Positions 1-9,937 of a stretch of DNA of 64,000 nt are shown here, one piece after another. Source of the stretch: Nitrincola alkalilacustris (GTDB lineage Bacteria > Pseudomonadota > Gammaproteobacteria > Pseudomonadales > Balneatricaceae). The first letter of the stretch is position 1; each line of letters starts with the position of its first letter. The notes below the pieces were generated by a model that made no database searches, was not told where the DNA came from, and was given only the letters and a program-made list of their open reading frames with translations. The DNA lies in NCBI RefSeq assembly GCF_008973755.1, contig NZ_WBOM01000002.1, positions 310,001 to 374,000 of the forward strand. Direction: 5' to 3'. Made by a program: the position numbers and the translations under genes.

Positions 1-81
1 GATGACCTGCAGGAGGCGATTGCCTTGCTGCGGGAGTCGGATGTTGAGTTGCCGCTGCAGTTCAATAACTTCCGCGACTGA
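1..81 (+). CDS. yajQ: YajQ family nucleotide-binding protein, C-terminal fragment
   Basis: The window opens inside this gene. Reading from base 1 gives 26 codons and a TGA stop. The end of the protein (DDLQEAIALL followed by LPLQFNNFRD) matches from memory the C-terminus of E. coli YajQ, which ends FQFKNFRD after a DDLQ segment. YajQ (DUF520) proteins are small cytoplasmic proteins with two ferredoxin-like folds; they bind nucleotides, and c-di-GMP binding is reported for some members. Only the tail is visible, so start, length and promoter are unknown. A perfect hairpin follows the stop. Confidence 0.8.
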   Translation, partial: DDLQEAIALLRESDVELPLQFNNFRD

Positions 82-88
82 TCATGAA

Positions 89-124
89 CCGGTGTCGGTC
101 ATCTGTCTGGATGACCGACACCGG
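89..124. terminator. Bidirectional hairpin between convergent yajQ and the SDR gene
   Basis: A 14-bp perfect inverted repeat (arms 89-102 and 111-124, 8-nt loop) lies in the 50-bp gap between two convergent stop codons. It is GC-rich, but neither side has a clean U-tract, so it may act as an RNA-stabilising end or a Rho-assisted terminator rather than a classical intrinsic one. Confidence 0.7.
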
Positions 125-131
125 GTGTTGT

Positions 132-893
132 CTAGATGCGCAGCGCGCCATCGACTTCAATGCAACGACCGTTGATATAGTCGTTTTCGAGAATGAAGCT
201 GACAGTTCTGGCGATCTCTTCAGGCTTGCCCAGACGCTTGGCAGGAATGCCGGAGGCGATCTTCTCAAGCGCTTCAGGTTTCATGCTCATGACCATTTCC
301 GTGCCGATGTAGCCCGGAGCGATGGACGCTGCACGAATGCCATAGCGTGCCAACTCTTTGGCCCAGGTGACAGCCATGGCTTCAACCGCTGCCTTGGTGG
401 CTGTGTAGTTGGTCTGGCCCATGTTGCCGGAGCGTGAAACGGAGGAGATGTTGATGATGCAGCCTTCGTTGCCCAGCTCAATCATCTGGCATGCCGCTTC
501 ACGGGCACACAGGAAAGACCCGGTCTGATTGACATCAATAACCTGATTCCACTGCTCCAGGCTCATCTTGCCTACAACCTTGCCATCTTTGGCCTTGATG
601 AACAGTCCGTCACGTGTGATACCAGCATTGTTCACCAGACCGTGCAGTGCACCAAAATCACTGACTACATCCTTGAAAAGCTGCTCAACTTCGGCTTCCA
701 CCGCGACGTTGGCAACATAGCCTCGAGCGATGACACCCAGCTCCATGCACAGGCCGATAGTGGTATCAAGATCTTCTCTGTTCATATCTGCCAGCGCCAG
801 CTGAGCGCCCTTGGCGGCCAGTTCCAGCGCCATTGCGCGCCCCAGGCCACGCCCACCGCCAGTGATGACGATTACTTTGTTTTTAATATCCAT
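132..893 (-). CDS. SDR family oxidoreductase, FabG-like (3-oxoacyl reductase type)
   Basis: A 253-residue classical short-chain dehydrogenase. Visible motifs are the cofactor loop TGGGRGLG (residues 11-18), NNAG (88-91), catalytic Ser150/151, Tyr163 and Lys167 (YTATK), and PGYIGTEM after the active site. It carries about ten extra residues after NNAGITRDGLF compared with E. coli FabG. Family knowledge predicts NAD(P)H-dependent reduction of a 3-oxoacyl thioester; the exact substrate cannot be read. It stands alone, convergent with yajQ and away from any fatty-acid cluster, so it is not the housekeeping fabG. The upstream region holds GTTGC/GCAAC inverted repeats that may be its operator. Confidence 0.85.
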   Translation of the reverse strand: MDIKNKVIVITGGGRGLGRAMALELAAKGAQLALADMNREDLDTTIGLCMELGVIARGYVANVAVEAEVEQLFKDVVSDFGALHGLVNNAGITRDGLFIKAKDGKVVGKMSLEQWNQVIDVNQTGSFLCAREAACQMIELGNEGCIINISSVSRSGNMGQTNYTATKAAVEAMAVTWAKELARYGIRAASIAPGYIGTEMVMSMKPEALEKIASGIPAKRLGKPEEIARTVSFILENDYINGRCIEVDGALRI

Positions 894-975
894 TCAAGTT
901 ACCTATTTCATTGACATACGTCTGCTGCGTAGTGGTGCTTACGCTACTTGTTGGGTATCCACACAGTTATTGTGC

Positions 976-1025
976 GTTGCAATATGATGCAGCGCAACAA
1001 AAAAACTTGTCCGTTGCAAAGCAAC
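976..1025. promoter_or_regulatory. Paired GTTGC/GCAAC inverted repeats, possible operator
   Basis: GTTGC at 976-980 pairs with GCAAC at 994-998. A second, compact palindrome, GTTGC-AAA-GCAAC, lies at 1013-1025. Both are 80-130 bp upstream of the divergently placed SDR start, in promoter range. Two copies of the same half-site suggest a dimeric repressor or activator site. TGC-rich palindromes are known for PhaR-type regulators of polyhydroxyalkanoate genes, but that link is a guess. Confidence 0.35.
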
Positions 1026-1236
1026 TGTCATTGAAATGTGCTGAAATAGTGGTTTTTTTGTTGATCTGAAACAAATGTTTAGTATTAAAATATTGAATCT
1101 TATAGGTAATATATCTGTCATCTCATGCCTGAAGGTTGGCTTTAGACATTAGTCTAATATTAAGGGTGTATCCCTTACTTTCAGGTTCGCCAGGAGCAGG
1201 TTCTGATGGAGCAGAATCCCCATATCAGATACGGAG

Positions 1237-1264
1237 CTTGAAACCTGTCGGTTGCGCCCCGAAA
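1237..1264 (+). promoter_or_regulatory. Sigma-32-like promoter upstream of fxsA
   Basis: CTTGAAA (1237-1243), a 13-nt spacer, then CCCCGAAA (from 1257). The -35 element is a perfect match to the heat-shock sigma consensus and the -10 element matches in its CCCC core. It lies about 45 bp before the fxsA start codon. Confidence 0.5.
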
Positions 1265-1307
1265 TAAACTATGATCCCATGGTTGTCTGTATCCCGGAGA
1301 GTGCCTG

Positions 1308-1787
1308 ATGCGTATCCTGTTTCTGCTATTTGTCATAGTTCCCATTATTGAGATTACCCTGCTGATTCAGGTTGGTCAGTTGATTGGTGTCTGGTACACC
1401 GTCGGATTGGTGCTGCTGTCCGCTTTTATTGGTGTCAACATGTTGCGCTATCAGAGCCTGGCTACCCTGACACGTGCCCGTCAGCGCATGGATCAGGGCG
1501 AGATACCGGGCCAGGAGATGGCTGAAGGGATCGTGCTGGCCGTAGGCGGCGCACTGCTGGTGACACCCGGTTTTGTCACGGATGTGGTGGGTTTCTGTTG
1601 TCTTATTCCTGCTACACGCAAGGCGCTGGTAGGTACAGTCAGTCGGCACTTCACGGTAGTGACGAGTGCGCAGCGTTCCTCGTCAACCTTTTCAGAAGCT
1701 CAATCACCTTTTGATATGCCTCCTCGTCAGTCACAGGCACCAAGGCAGGGCGATATCATTGAGGGTGAAGTGACACGTCGGGATTGA
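1308..1787 (+). CDS. fxsA: FxsA family inner-membrane protein
   Basis: A 159-residue integral membrane protein with hydrophobic segments at about 3-20, 25-45 and 75-100, then a polar tail. The family is named for E. coli FxsA, which when overproduced relieves exclusion of phage T7 by the F plasmid PifA protein; its normal role is unclear. The start is supported by GGAG seven bases upstream. Its place just before groES-groEL is conserved in many gammaproteobacteria, and a sigma-32-like promoter precedes it, so co-induction with the chaperonin is plausible. Confidence 0.9.
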   Translation: MRILFLLFVIVPIIEITLLIQVGQLIGVWYTVGLVLLSAFIGVNMLRYQSLATLTRARQRMDQGEIPGQEMAEGIVLAVGGALLVTPGFVTDVVGFCCLIPATRKALVGTVSRHFTVVTSAQRSSSTFSEAQSPFDMPPRQSQAPRQGDIIEGEVTRRD

Positions 1788-1805
1788 TTTCTTTTCTTCC
1801 ACCGG

Positions 1806-1834
1806 CTTGAAACCCCTGTTGTGCTGCCCCATAT
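1806..1834 (+). promoter_or_regulatory. Sigma-32 heat-shock promoter P1 of groESL
   Basis: CTTGAAA at 1806-1812, a 14-nt spacer, then CCCCATAT at 1827-1834. This is a near-perfect match to the gammaproteobacterial RpoH consensus (CTTGAAA, 13-15 nt, CCCCATnT). It sits about 180 bp upstream of groES. Confidence 0.85.
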
Positions 1835-1885
1835 ATCCAGACAGCAGGATGCTGCAGCTGAATTACAATTTTTTTAACTGCAGAT

Positions 1886-1914
1886 CTTGAAATGGCAGAA
1901 CCTGCCCCCACTAT
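1886..1914 (+). promoter_or_regulatory. Second sigma-32-like promoter P2 of groESL
   Basis: CTTGAAA at 1886-1892, a 13-nt spacer, then CCCCACTAT at 1906-1914. It lies 80 bp downstream of P1 and about 100 bp before the groES start. The -35 hexamer is as good as that of P1; the -10 element differs from consensus in one or two bases. Confidence 0.6.
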
Positions 1915-2011
1915 TCAGACATCCTTGAATAGGATGAACGTCAGGTTCTGACTATTAACTCATAAATATTCAAACATCGCTTTAGATCCTTGATACCAGG
2001 AGAGCTACAAG

Positions 2012-2305
2012 ATGACAATTCGTCCACTTCATGATCGTGTCGTAGTACGTCGCAACGAAGAGGAAAAAACAACTGCGGGTGGTATTGTTCTGCCGGGTTC
2101 TGCAGCTGAAAAACCAAATCGCGGTGAAGTTGTTGCGGTGGGTCCGGGCCGTGTGCTCAACAATGGTGAAATCCAGGCTCCATCCGTAAAAGTGGGTGAC
2201 AAGGTTCTGTTCGGTCAGTACGCCGGCTCAAACGTCGTTAAGCTGGATGGTGAAGAGCTGATGATCATGCAGGAAAGTGAAATCTTCGCAGTCCTCGAAG
2301 GCTGA
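2012..2305 (+). CDS. groES: Co-chaperonin GroES
   Basis: A 97-residue co-chaperonin, the standard length. It starts [14 protein letters not shown], has the mobile loop with GGIVLPGSA (about 23-31) that docks on GroEL, and ends in the conserved [14 protein letters not shown] region. GroES forms the heptameric lid that closes the GroEL folding chamber in the cytoplasm. AGGAGA eight bases before the ATG fixes the start. It is followed 64 bp later by groEL with no terminator between, and two heat-shock promoter matches precede it. Confidence 0.98.
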   Translation: MTIRPLHDRVVVRRNEEEKTTAGGIVLPGSAAEKPNRGEVVAVGPGRVLNNGEIQAPSVKVGDKVLFGQYAGSNVVKLDGEELMIMQESEIFAVLEG

Positions 2306-2366
2306 TCAACTGAAGAATACCAACCTCCATCATTACAAAATTCAACGATTGAATAACAGGATTTAG

Positions 2367-4013
<1,647 letters not shown>

Positions 4014-4050
4014 TACGCCTTGCCCGGCTCTACCTGTCTATTCAGGTGCT

Positions 4051-4106
4051 AAGCCCCGTCGTGCGAGTGGAAGAACAGCTTCCGCATCTGCCCGACGGGG
4101 CTTTTT
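4051..4106 (+). terminator. Rho-independent terminator of groESL
   Basis: Eleven-base arms, AAGCCCCGTCG (4051-4061) and CGACGGGGCTT (4093-4103), flank a 31-nt loop and run into a T-tract. It lies 37 bases after the groEL stop. Confidence 0.85.
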
Positions 4107-4167
4107 CGTTTTGTCTAAACCTGATAGGGTAACCTGAAATTATCTCATACAGAGGCTAATACCGCCG

Positions 4168-5151
4168 ATGAGTGACCGAAAAGAACCGGATCTTAATCTT
4201 GCTGCCCTGAAAGTGCCTCCTCCTGAGCCTGAACCACCGGTACTGAAGCCGATGGGGAGACATGGCAGTAAGCAGCGTGGAGGGTGGCTGCGAACTTTCC
4301 TGGTCAGCGTGACATTGCTGTTTCTGATGGCGGCTACCGCAGGGCTGGCGTATGTCGGTAACGATATGCGTATGACGCTGATTGAACAGCAGCGCACTCT
4401 GAATCAATCTCAGGCGCGTATTGCCGAGCTGGAAGAGTTGCTGGCGATGGCCGATGACAATACCCAGCAGACAGGGCAGACTCTGGCCCAGCGTATCACT
4501 GAGCTGGAGAGCAAGGGGCTGGAAAACTACGAGTATTTCCATACCGAGATCATTCGTTTGTGGGAGCAGTCGGGTTCGATTGATGAAGAGGCATTTGCCG
4601 AACAGGGACAGCAGTTGATACAGCAGTCCGAGGTGCTGGACGCTCTGAGTCAGCAGGTGGCGTCGCTGGAAGAAATCACCGCCATGTCGCAGCGCTTGAG
4701 TACACTTGAGGAGCGTTTGACTGTGCTGGCTACACTGGAACAGCAGGTCAACAGTATTCAGGAGAGCAGCGGCAGCCTGTTGCCTGAGGTTGAGTCACGC
4801 CTTGACAGTCTCAGCGCATCTGTTGATGAAGGTGTCAATGCTTTGCAACAGGAGTTGAGCTCTACCCAGGGTTCGATTGCAAGTCTGGAACAGCGTCTGG
4901 GTGAAAATGCGTTTCTACTCAGTACAGAGCAGGAGCAGCGTGAGCGCCTGCAGCGTGAGTTGAATGCCCGTATCGATCAGGTGGCTGCACTGCCCAGAGG
5001 CGATACCAGTGGGCTTGCATCAAGGGTCAACAGTGCCGAGCAGGCGATCAATGCGATTGATGGCTTCAGACGCCAGACAGGGCAGGATATTCAGCAGCTC
5101 AGGCAGATCCTGAATGAACTTCAGTTGCGAGTACAGCAACTACAGAACTGA
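4168..5151 (+). CDS. Single-pass membrane protein with long periplasmic coiled coil, function unknown
   Basis: A 327-residue protein with a proline- and lysine-rich cytoplasmic head (1-40), one membrane segment (about 41-63) and then some 260 residues rich in Gln, Glu, Leu and Ser in heptad-like spacing, with almost no aromatic residues. This predicts a type II membrane protein with an extended coiled coil in the periplasm. I recognise no enzyme domain. It follows the groEL terminator and is 113 bp before trhP, so it probably has its own promoter. A role as an envelope spacer or scaffold would be a guess. Confidence 0.75.
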   Translation: MSDRKEPDLNLAALKVPPPEPEPPVLKPMGRHGSKQRGGWLRTFLVSVTLLFLMAATAGLAYVGNDMRMTLIEQQRTLNQSQARIAELEELLAMADDNTQQTGQTLAQRITELESKGLENYEYFHTEIIRLWEQSGSIDEEAFAEQGQQLIQQSEVLDALSQQVASLEEITAMSQRLSTLEERLTVLATLEQQVNSIQESSGSLLPEVESRLDSLSASVDEGVNALQQELSSTQGSIASLEQRLGENAFLLSTEQEQRERLQRELNARIDQVAALPRGDTSGLASRVNSAEQAINAIDGFRRQTGQDIQQLRQILNELQLRVQQLQN

Positions 5152-5264
5152 TGCGGCTGTTTATGTGAATGCACATGCGTGCAATACCCCTGTTGTCGAG
5201 GTGGAATTGCACTTTTGCTGCTAAATCGGCACAATGGCGCGCTTCATAAAAGAGTCAGAATGCC

Positions 5265-6623
5265 ATGCGAACACCAGAACTGTTGTCACCCGCCGGAACC
5301 CTGAAAAACATGAAGTATGCCTTCGCCTATGGCGCGGATGCTGTCTATGCCGGACAGCCACGCTACAGTCTGAGGGTGCGTAATAATGACTTCAACCTGG
5401 CGCATCTGTCCGAAGGGATCGAGATCGCGCATGGTCTGGGTAAAAAGTTCTTTGTTGCCAGCAATATTCTGCCTCACAACAGCAAACTCAAGACCTATAT
5501 GGACGATATCGCACCGGTGATCGAGATGAAACCGGATGCACTGATCATGTCCGATCCGGGCCTGATCATGATGGTGCGTGACAAGTATCCGGAGATTCCG
5601 GTGCATCTGTCAGTTCAGGCCAATACGATGAACTGGGCGTCGGTGAAGTTCTGGCATCGTGCTGGAATCGAGCGTGTCATCCTGTCGCGCGAGTTGTCGC
5701 TGGATGAGGTGGCCGAGATCCGTGACCGCTGTCCGGAGATGGAACTGGAGGTTTTTGTTCACGGCTCATTGTGTATCGCCTACTCCGGGCGCTGCCTGCT
5801 GTCGGGCTATATCAATCATCGCGACCCCAATCAGGGTACCTGCACCAATGCCTGCCGCTGGAAATATCAGGCGCATGAAGCGCAGCAGGATGTGTCAGGT
5901 GATATTGTGCCGGTGCAGCAGTTTGAGCCAGTTTCTGCACCTGTTTCTGAGTCAGAGCCTGTCAATCAGCCATCCGATCAGATCTACCTGCTGCAGGAGT
6001 CCTCAAGGCCGGATGACTTTATGCCCGCCTATGAGGATGAACACGGCACCTATATCATGAATTCAAAGGATCTGCGTGCGATCCAGCATGTACATCGCCT
6101 GGCCGCGATGGGGATCGACTCGCTGAAGATCGAAGGGCGTACCAAATCCCACTACTATGTTGCACGCACGGCACAGGCCTATCGTCAGGCGATAGATGAT
6201 GCTGTGGCTGGTCGTCCCTTTGATATGGGTTTGATGGATATTCTGGAGAATCTGGCCAATCGCGGTTACACCGAAGGCTTTTACCGTCGCCATGTGCACG
6301 ATGAGTACCAGAACTATGAAACGGGTAACTCGGTGGGTGTGCATCAGCAGTTTGTCGGCGAGGTGGTTGAGCATGATGCGGCCTCCGGTATGCTGCAGAT
6401 AGATGTCAAGAATCGCTTCGAGACCGGTGATACGCTGGAGTTGATGACCCCAGCGGGTAACCGCCGTTTCCGCCTCAGTGAACTGCTTGATCGCAAGGGT
6501 GCATCCATTGAGGCTGCCCCGGGTTCCGGTCACCGGGTCAGCATACCGCTGGATTTCAATACCGATATGACCTACGCACTGCTGATGCGTGATCTGCCGA
6601 ATGCACCGTCGCGTGATGCCTGA
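5265..6623 (+). CDS. trhP: tRNA 5-hydroxyuridine synthesis protein TrhP (YegQ, peptidase U32 family)
   Basis: A 452-residue member of the U32 family, close in length to E. coli YegQ/TrhP (453). It starts RTPELLSPAGTLKNMKYAFA and has the conserved cysteines C170, C177, C193 and C197 that fit a bound metal or Fe-S cluster. In E. coli TrhP supports prephenate-dependent hydroxylation of U34 in several tRNAs, the first step toward cmo5U. A Gln/Pro/Ser-rich stretch at about 205-250 looks like a lineage-specific linker. It is followed 33 bp later by a prenyltransferase gene, with no obvious shared pathway. Confidence 0.93.
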   Translation: MRTPELLSPAGTLKNMKYAFAYGADAVYAGQPRYSLRVRNNDFNLAHLSEGIEIAHGLGKKFFVASNILPHNSKLKTYMDDIAPVIEMKPDALIMSDPGLIMMVRDKYPEIPVHLSVQANTMNWASVKFWHRAGIERVILSRELSLDEVAEIRDRCPEMELEVFVHGSLCIAYSGRCLLSGYINHRDPNQGTCTNACRWKYQAHEAQQDVSGDIVPVQQFEPVSAPVSESEPVNQPSDQIYLLQESSRPDDFMPAYEDEHGTYIMNSKDLRAIQHVHRLAAMGIDSLKIEGRTKSHYYVARTAQAYRQAIDDAVAGRPFDMGLMDILENLANRGYTEGFYRRHVHDEYQNYETGNSVGVHQQFVGEVVEHDAASGMLQIDVKNRFETGDTLELMTPAGNRRFRLSELLDRKGASIEAAPGSGHRVSIPLDFNTDMTYALLMRDLPNAPSRDA

Positions 6624-6656
6624 GTGCGATAACCGCCAATTGGCGAGGTAGGGTCG

Positions 6657-7544
6657 ATGTCGGCAGATATCTCACGCTACCGCTTTCAGCGCGCCTTAAG
6701 GCCATTTTCATTTCCGGTCGCGATGATCGCCTGCATGACCGGCGTAGCGCTGGCATGGGCCGAGGGGGCACGAATTGAGGGGCAGTCACTGCAGATCCTG
6801 TTGATTCTGCTCGGGGGTGTGCTGGCACAGGCGGGCGTCAATCTGATCAACGATTATGCTGACATCCATCTGATCCGTCGACAGCCCGGCCCCGACACAG
6901 AGCGTATCGTCAAGGCGATCCGGTTCAACTTTGTGTCCGGAATGATGTGCTTTCTGATTGCTGCACTGATCGCTCTGTATCTAATTACCCGCACCGGGCT
7001 TGAGCTGCTGTTTATCTGCCTGCTGGGGCTTGCCGGCGCCCTCGGTTATACCCTGAGCCCCGTGAACTACAAGAACCGGGGTCTGGGTGTGGTGATGGTG
7101 TTCTGGCTGATGGGGGTGCTGATGATCAGTGGCAGCCATCTGGCTGCCGGTGGTGAACTGTCCTGGAGTATTTTCTGGCTGACGATTCCCGTCAGCCTGC
7201 TGGTGTCGGCGCTGTTGCTGAGCAATGAGCTGCGGGATTTCGAAAGTGATCGGGAGCAGGGGCTGCAGACCCTGACGGTTCGAGCGGGCTATGCGATGGG
7301 CAGCAGGCTCTATCAGGCGTTGCTGTTGCTGGTGTGGCTCTGCATCGGGCTGTTCTGGCTGATCGGGCTACTATCCTATGCCTGGGTGCTGCTTCCGGCA
7401 GCGCTGCTAGTGATCCGGCCGTTACAGCTGCTGCAAGCCAGCCGTATTGAAAGAGTCCGCCTGCCACCGCTCACAGCGCGCGCCCTGATGGGCTTTGGTA
7501 TTCTTTACTGCGTGATTCTGGTTCTGCCTAGTTTCTCATTCTGA
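6657..7544 (+). CDS. UbiA superfamily prenyltransferase, MenA-like
   Basis: A 295-residue polytopic membrane protein. It has both Asp-rich motifs of the UbiA family: NDYAD at 65-69 and the second loop NELRDFESDREQG at about 188-200. The overall pattern is nearest to 1,4-dihydroxy-2-naphthoate prenyltransferase (MenA), which makes demethylmenaquinone; other UbiA reactions cannot be excluded, and no other menaquinone genes are in view. Eight or nine hydrophobic segments are visible. AGGTAGGG precedes the ATG. Its last 17 bases overlap the convergent lipoprotein gene. Confidence 0.82.
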   Translation: MSADISRYRFQRALRPFSFPVAMIACMTGVALAWAEGARIEGQSLQILLILLGGVLAQAGVNLINDYADIHLIRRQPGPDTERIVKAIRFNFVSGMMCFLIAALIALYLITRTGLELLFICLLGLAGALGYTLSPVNYKNRGLGVVMVFWLMGVLMISGSHLAAGGELSWSIFWLTIPVSLLVSALLLSNELRDFESDREQGLQTLTVRAGYAMGSRLYQALLLLVWLCIGLFWLIGLLSYAWVLLPAALLVIRPLQLLQASRIERVRLPPLTARALMGFGILYCVILVLPSFSF

Positions 7545-8136
7545 TACGGATATCCGAGCCATCCCGAACAGGGCGAACACGGGCATCGTTATCCTTGTAG
7601 TTGGCTGAGGCCAGGCCATATCCGAAGTGCACGGTCCAGATGAACTGATCCACCATGCGCGGTGTGGATGACCAGAAACGCCAGCCATGGGAGTTGGGAA
7701 AGGCACGAGTCGATATGGTAGGGCCTTCGGTACCCTGCTGGCAGCTTTCGCCCCGTGGTATATCCCAGCGTTGCTCCGCTTCACAATAGATCAGACTGCT
7801 GAGCTCATCAATATCCGGCAGGCGCCAGTCATTGCGGCCACTGCGGCCTTGACGGTTGAGCTGATTGATTTGAGCTCTGGCTTCGTCCCAACGTGTGCGT
7901 GTGGCGCTGCCGGCACAGGTTCGTCCATCCCACTCCTGACCCAACGCGCAACGCATCCACTGCAGCCCTGTTTTCATATCATAGATCGTGTGGTCGCTAA
8001 GGATGACGTAGCGTCCATCAATCAAGTCGCTCTGGCGCACGGTGATGGTGGTATCACGTGTGCTGCAGGCACTCAGCAGCAGGAGCAGAAGAGTCGACAG
8101 GGCGATTGCCCGCGCGGGTGGCAAGATAAATTTCAT
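7528..8136 (-). CDS. DUF1566 (Lcl C-terminal-like) lipoprotein
   Basis: A 202-residue predicted lipoprotein. Residues 1-24 form a signal peptide ending in the lipobox LLSAC, so Cys24 is the likely lipidation site. The rest carries the DUF1566 signature: a GLQWMRC segment, W-x-E-A, NDWRLPDIDEL and a closing FWSSTP with VRPVRDG. The domain is C-type-lectin-like and often occurs in surface or envelope proteins; no enzymatic role is established. The gene is convergent with the prenyltransferase and overlaps it by 17 bp. Several cysteines may form disulfides in the periplasm. Confidence 0.85.
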   Translation of the reverse strand: MKFILPPARAIALSTLLLLLLSACSTRDTTITVRQSDLIDGRYVILSDHTIYDMKTGLQWMRCALGQEWDGRTCAGSATRTRWDEARAQINQLNRQGRSGRNDWRLPDIDELSSLIYCEAEQRWDIPRGESCQQGTEGPTISTRAFPNSHGWRFWSSTPRMVDQFIWTVHFGYGLASANYKDNDARVRPVRDGSDIRIRMRN

Positions 8137-8257
8137 CAGCTTCCATTCTTACAGGTGAACATTAATGGGCACATTCTATCCTGTTAGCAGGAGCATCACT
8201 ACCGCTGCATTTATCCAAAAGCCTTACGGGAAGCCTGACAAAATTGGTGTATAATAT

Positions 8258-8313
8258 TGGCCTGAATTTATCTGGCTGAACTTATCTTGCTTAACTTACT
8301 GGCTGAATTTTTC
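8258..8313 (+). repeat. Four imperfect 14-bp tandem repeats in the fumarase leader
   Basis: Units begin at 8258, 8273, 8287 and 8300, each a variant of TGGCTGAAYTTATC. A TATAAT box (8250-8255) lies directly upstream, so the repeats may fall at the start of the fumarase mRNA, about 70-125 bases before the start codon. They could be regulator half-sites or a slippage-born leader. Confidence 0.5.
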
Positions 8314-8381
8314 AGTCGGGCCAAGGCAAGCTCCGCCAGGCACCTGTCAATCAATCCAAAGAGCCTGACTGGAGAATCCCG

Positions 8382-9887
8382 ATGAGCGTAATTCGCCAAG
8401 AAGATTTCATCAGCAGTATTGCTGATGCGCTGCAGTTCATCTCCTACTATCACCCGATCGATTTCGTGAAAAGTGTTCACGAAGCCTACCTGCGTGAGGA
8501 GAACCCTGCAGCCAAAGATGCCATGGCACAGATTCTCATCAACTCGCGCATGTGTGCCGAGGGCAAGCGTCCGATCTGTCAGGATACCGGCATCGTGACG
8601 GTTTTCCTGAAAGTGGGTATGGATGTTCGTTGGGAAGCGAAAATGGGTGTGACCGACATGGTCAATGAGGGCGTGCGCCGCGCCTATATGCTGCCGGATA
8701 ACGTGCTGCGTGCCTCCATCCTCGCTGATCCTGCCGGTAAGCGTCAGAATACCAAGGATAACACCCCGGCTGTGATCCACTACGAGATAGTCGAAGGGGA
8801 TAAGGTCGAGGTACAGATCGCAGCCAAGGGCGGCGGCTCCGAGAACAAATCCAAGATGGTGATGCTCAACCCGTCAGACAGCATTGTCGACTGGGTGGTG
8901 AAAACCGTACCCACCATGGGTGCCGGCTGGTGCCCGCCTGGTATGTTGGGTATCGGTATTGGTGGTACGGCCGAGAAATCTGCGGTGCTGGCCAAAGAGT
9001 CGCTGATGGATTCGATCGATATTCACGAGCTGCGCGAGCGTGGCCCGCAGAACCGCATCGAAGAGCTCCGTCTGGAGATCATGGATAAGGTCAATGCGCT
9101 GGGTATCGGTGCACAGGGTCTCGGCGGTCTGACCACCATACTGGATGTGAAGATCAAGGATTACCCGACTCATGCCGCATCCTTGCCTGTGAGCATGATT
9201 CCAAACTGTGCTGCGACCCGCCATACCCATTTCAAACTGGATGGCAGTGGCCCGGCGATTCTGACACCACCGAGCCTGGAAGACTGGCCAGAAGTGACCT
9301 TCGAGGTGGGTGCCAGCACGCGCCGTGTCAATCTTGATGAGATAACTCCGGAAGAGGTTGCCACCTGGAAAGTAGGTGAAACCGTACTGCTTAACGGCAA
9401 GATGCTGACCGGGCGTGATGCTGCGCACAAGCGCATGGTCGAGATGCTGAATAATGGCGAAGAGTTGCCGGTGGACCTGAAAGGTCGCTTTATCTATTAC
9501 GTGGGGCCTGTTGATCCGGTGCGCGATGAAGTGGTTGGGCCAGCAGGTCCGACAACGGCAACGCGTATGGACAAGTTCACGCGTCAGATCCTTGAGGCAA
9601 CCGGCCTGCTGGGTATGATCGGTAAATCCGAGCGTGGCCCTGTGGCGATTGAAGCGATCCGCGACAGCAAGGCTGTGTATCTGATGGCTGTCGGTGGTGC
9701 CGCTTATCTGGTGTCAAAAGCGATTGTCGGCTCCAAGGTGCTTGCCTTCCCGGAGATGGGCATGGAAGCGATCTACGAGTTTGAAGTCAAGGATATGCCG
9801 GTGACGGTCGCTGTGGATGTAAATGGCGAGTCAGTGCATAACACTGGCCCCGCCAAATGGAAGGAGATCATTGCACGCAGTGCATGA
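8382..9887 (+). CDS. fumA: Fumarate hydratase class I, iron-sulfur type
   Basis: A 501-residue class I fumarase, which hydrates fumarate to malate in the TCA cycle. N-terminal and C-terminal catalytic domains are fused, as in E. coli FumA/FumB. The three cysteines expected to hold the [4Fe-4S] cluster are C66 (RPICQDTGIV), C184 (GWCPPG) and C276 (PNCAATRHTHF). GIGIGGTAEKS and DKFTRQILEATG are further family marks. Class I enzymes are oxygen-sensitive; no class II gene is in view. GGAG precedes the ATG. The leader holds tandem repeats, and a hairpin terminator follows. Confidence 0.95.
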   Translation: MSVIRQEDFISSIADALQFISYYHPIDFVKSVHEAYLREENPAAKDAMAQILINSRMCAEGKRPICQDTGIVTVFLKVGMDVRWEAKMGVTDMVNEGVRRAYMLPDNVLRASILADPAGKRQNTKDNTPAVIHYEIVEGDKVEVQIAAKGGGSENKSKMVMLNPSDSIVDWVVKTVPTMGAGWCPPGMLGIGIGGTAEKSAVLAKESLMDSIDIHELRERGPQNRIEELRLEIMDKVNALGIGAQGLGGLTTILDVKIKDYPTHAASLPVSMIPNCAATRHTHFKLDGSGPAILTPPSLEDWPEVTFEVGASTRRVNLDEITPEEVATWKVGETVLLNGKMLTGRDAAHKRMVEMLNNGEELPVDLKGRFIYYVGPVDPVRDEVVGPAGPTTATRMDKFTRQILEATGLLGMIGKSERGPVAIEAIRDSKAVYLMAVGGAAYLVSKAIVGSKVLAFPEMGMEAIYEFEVKDMPVTVAVDVNGESVHNTGPAKWKEIIARSA

Positions 9888-9907
9888 TCCTGTTCATGAC
9901 CTTAAGG

Positions 9908-9935
9908 CAGAGCGGCTGATCGGCCGCTCTGTTCT
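9908..9935. terminator. Hairpin terminator between fumarase and the Ugd-like gene
   Basis: CAGAGCGGC (9908-9916) pairs with GCCGCTCTG (9923-9931) across a 6-nt loop, followed by TTCTCCTC on the plus strand. It fills the 50-bp gap between the convergent genes and may serve both. Confidence 0.75.
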
Positions 9936-9937
9936 CC

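Larger units (their letters stand above)
894..1307. other. Intergenic region between the SDR gene and fxsA
   Basis: About 410 bases without a convincing gene. A 60-codon minus-strand reading frame exists (939-1121), but it lacks a Shine-Dalgarno sequence and resembles nothing known. The left half is AT-rich and holds the GTTGC/GCAAC repeats; the right half holds a sigma-32-like promoter for fxsA. Confidence 0.6.

Noticed and set aside
939-1121. 60-codon minus-strand reading frame upstream of the SDR gene
   Set aside because: No ribosome binding site, no family resemblance, and it covers the likely promoter and operator region.
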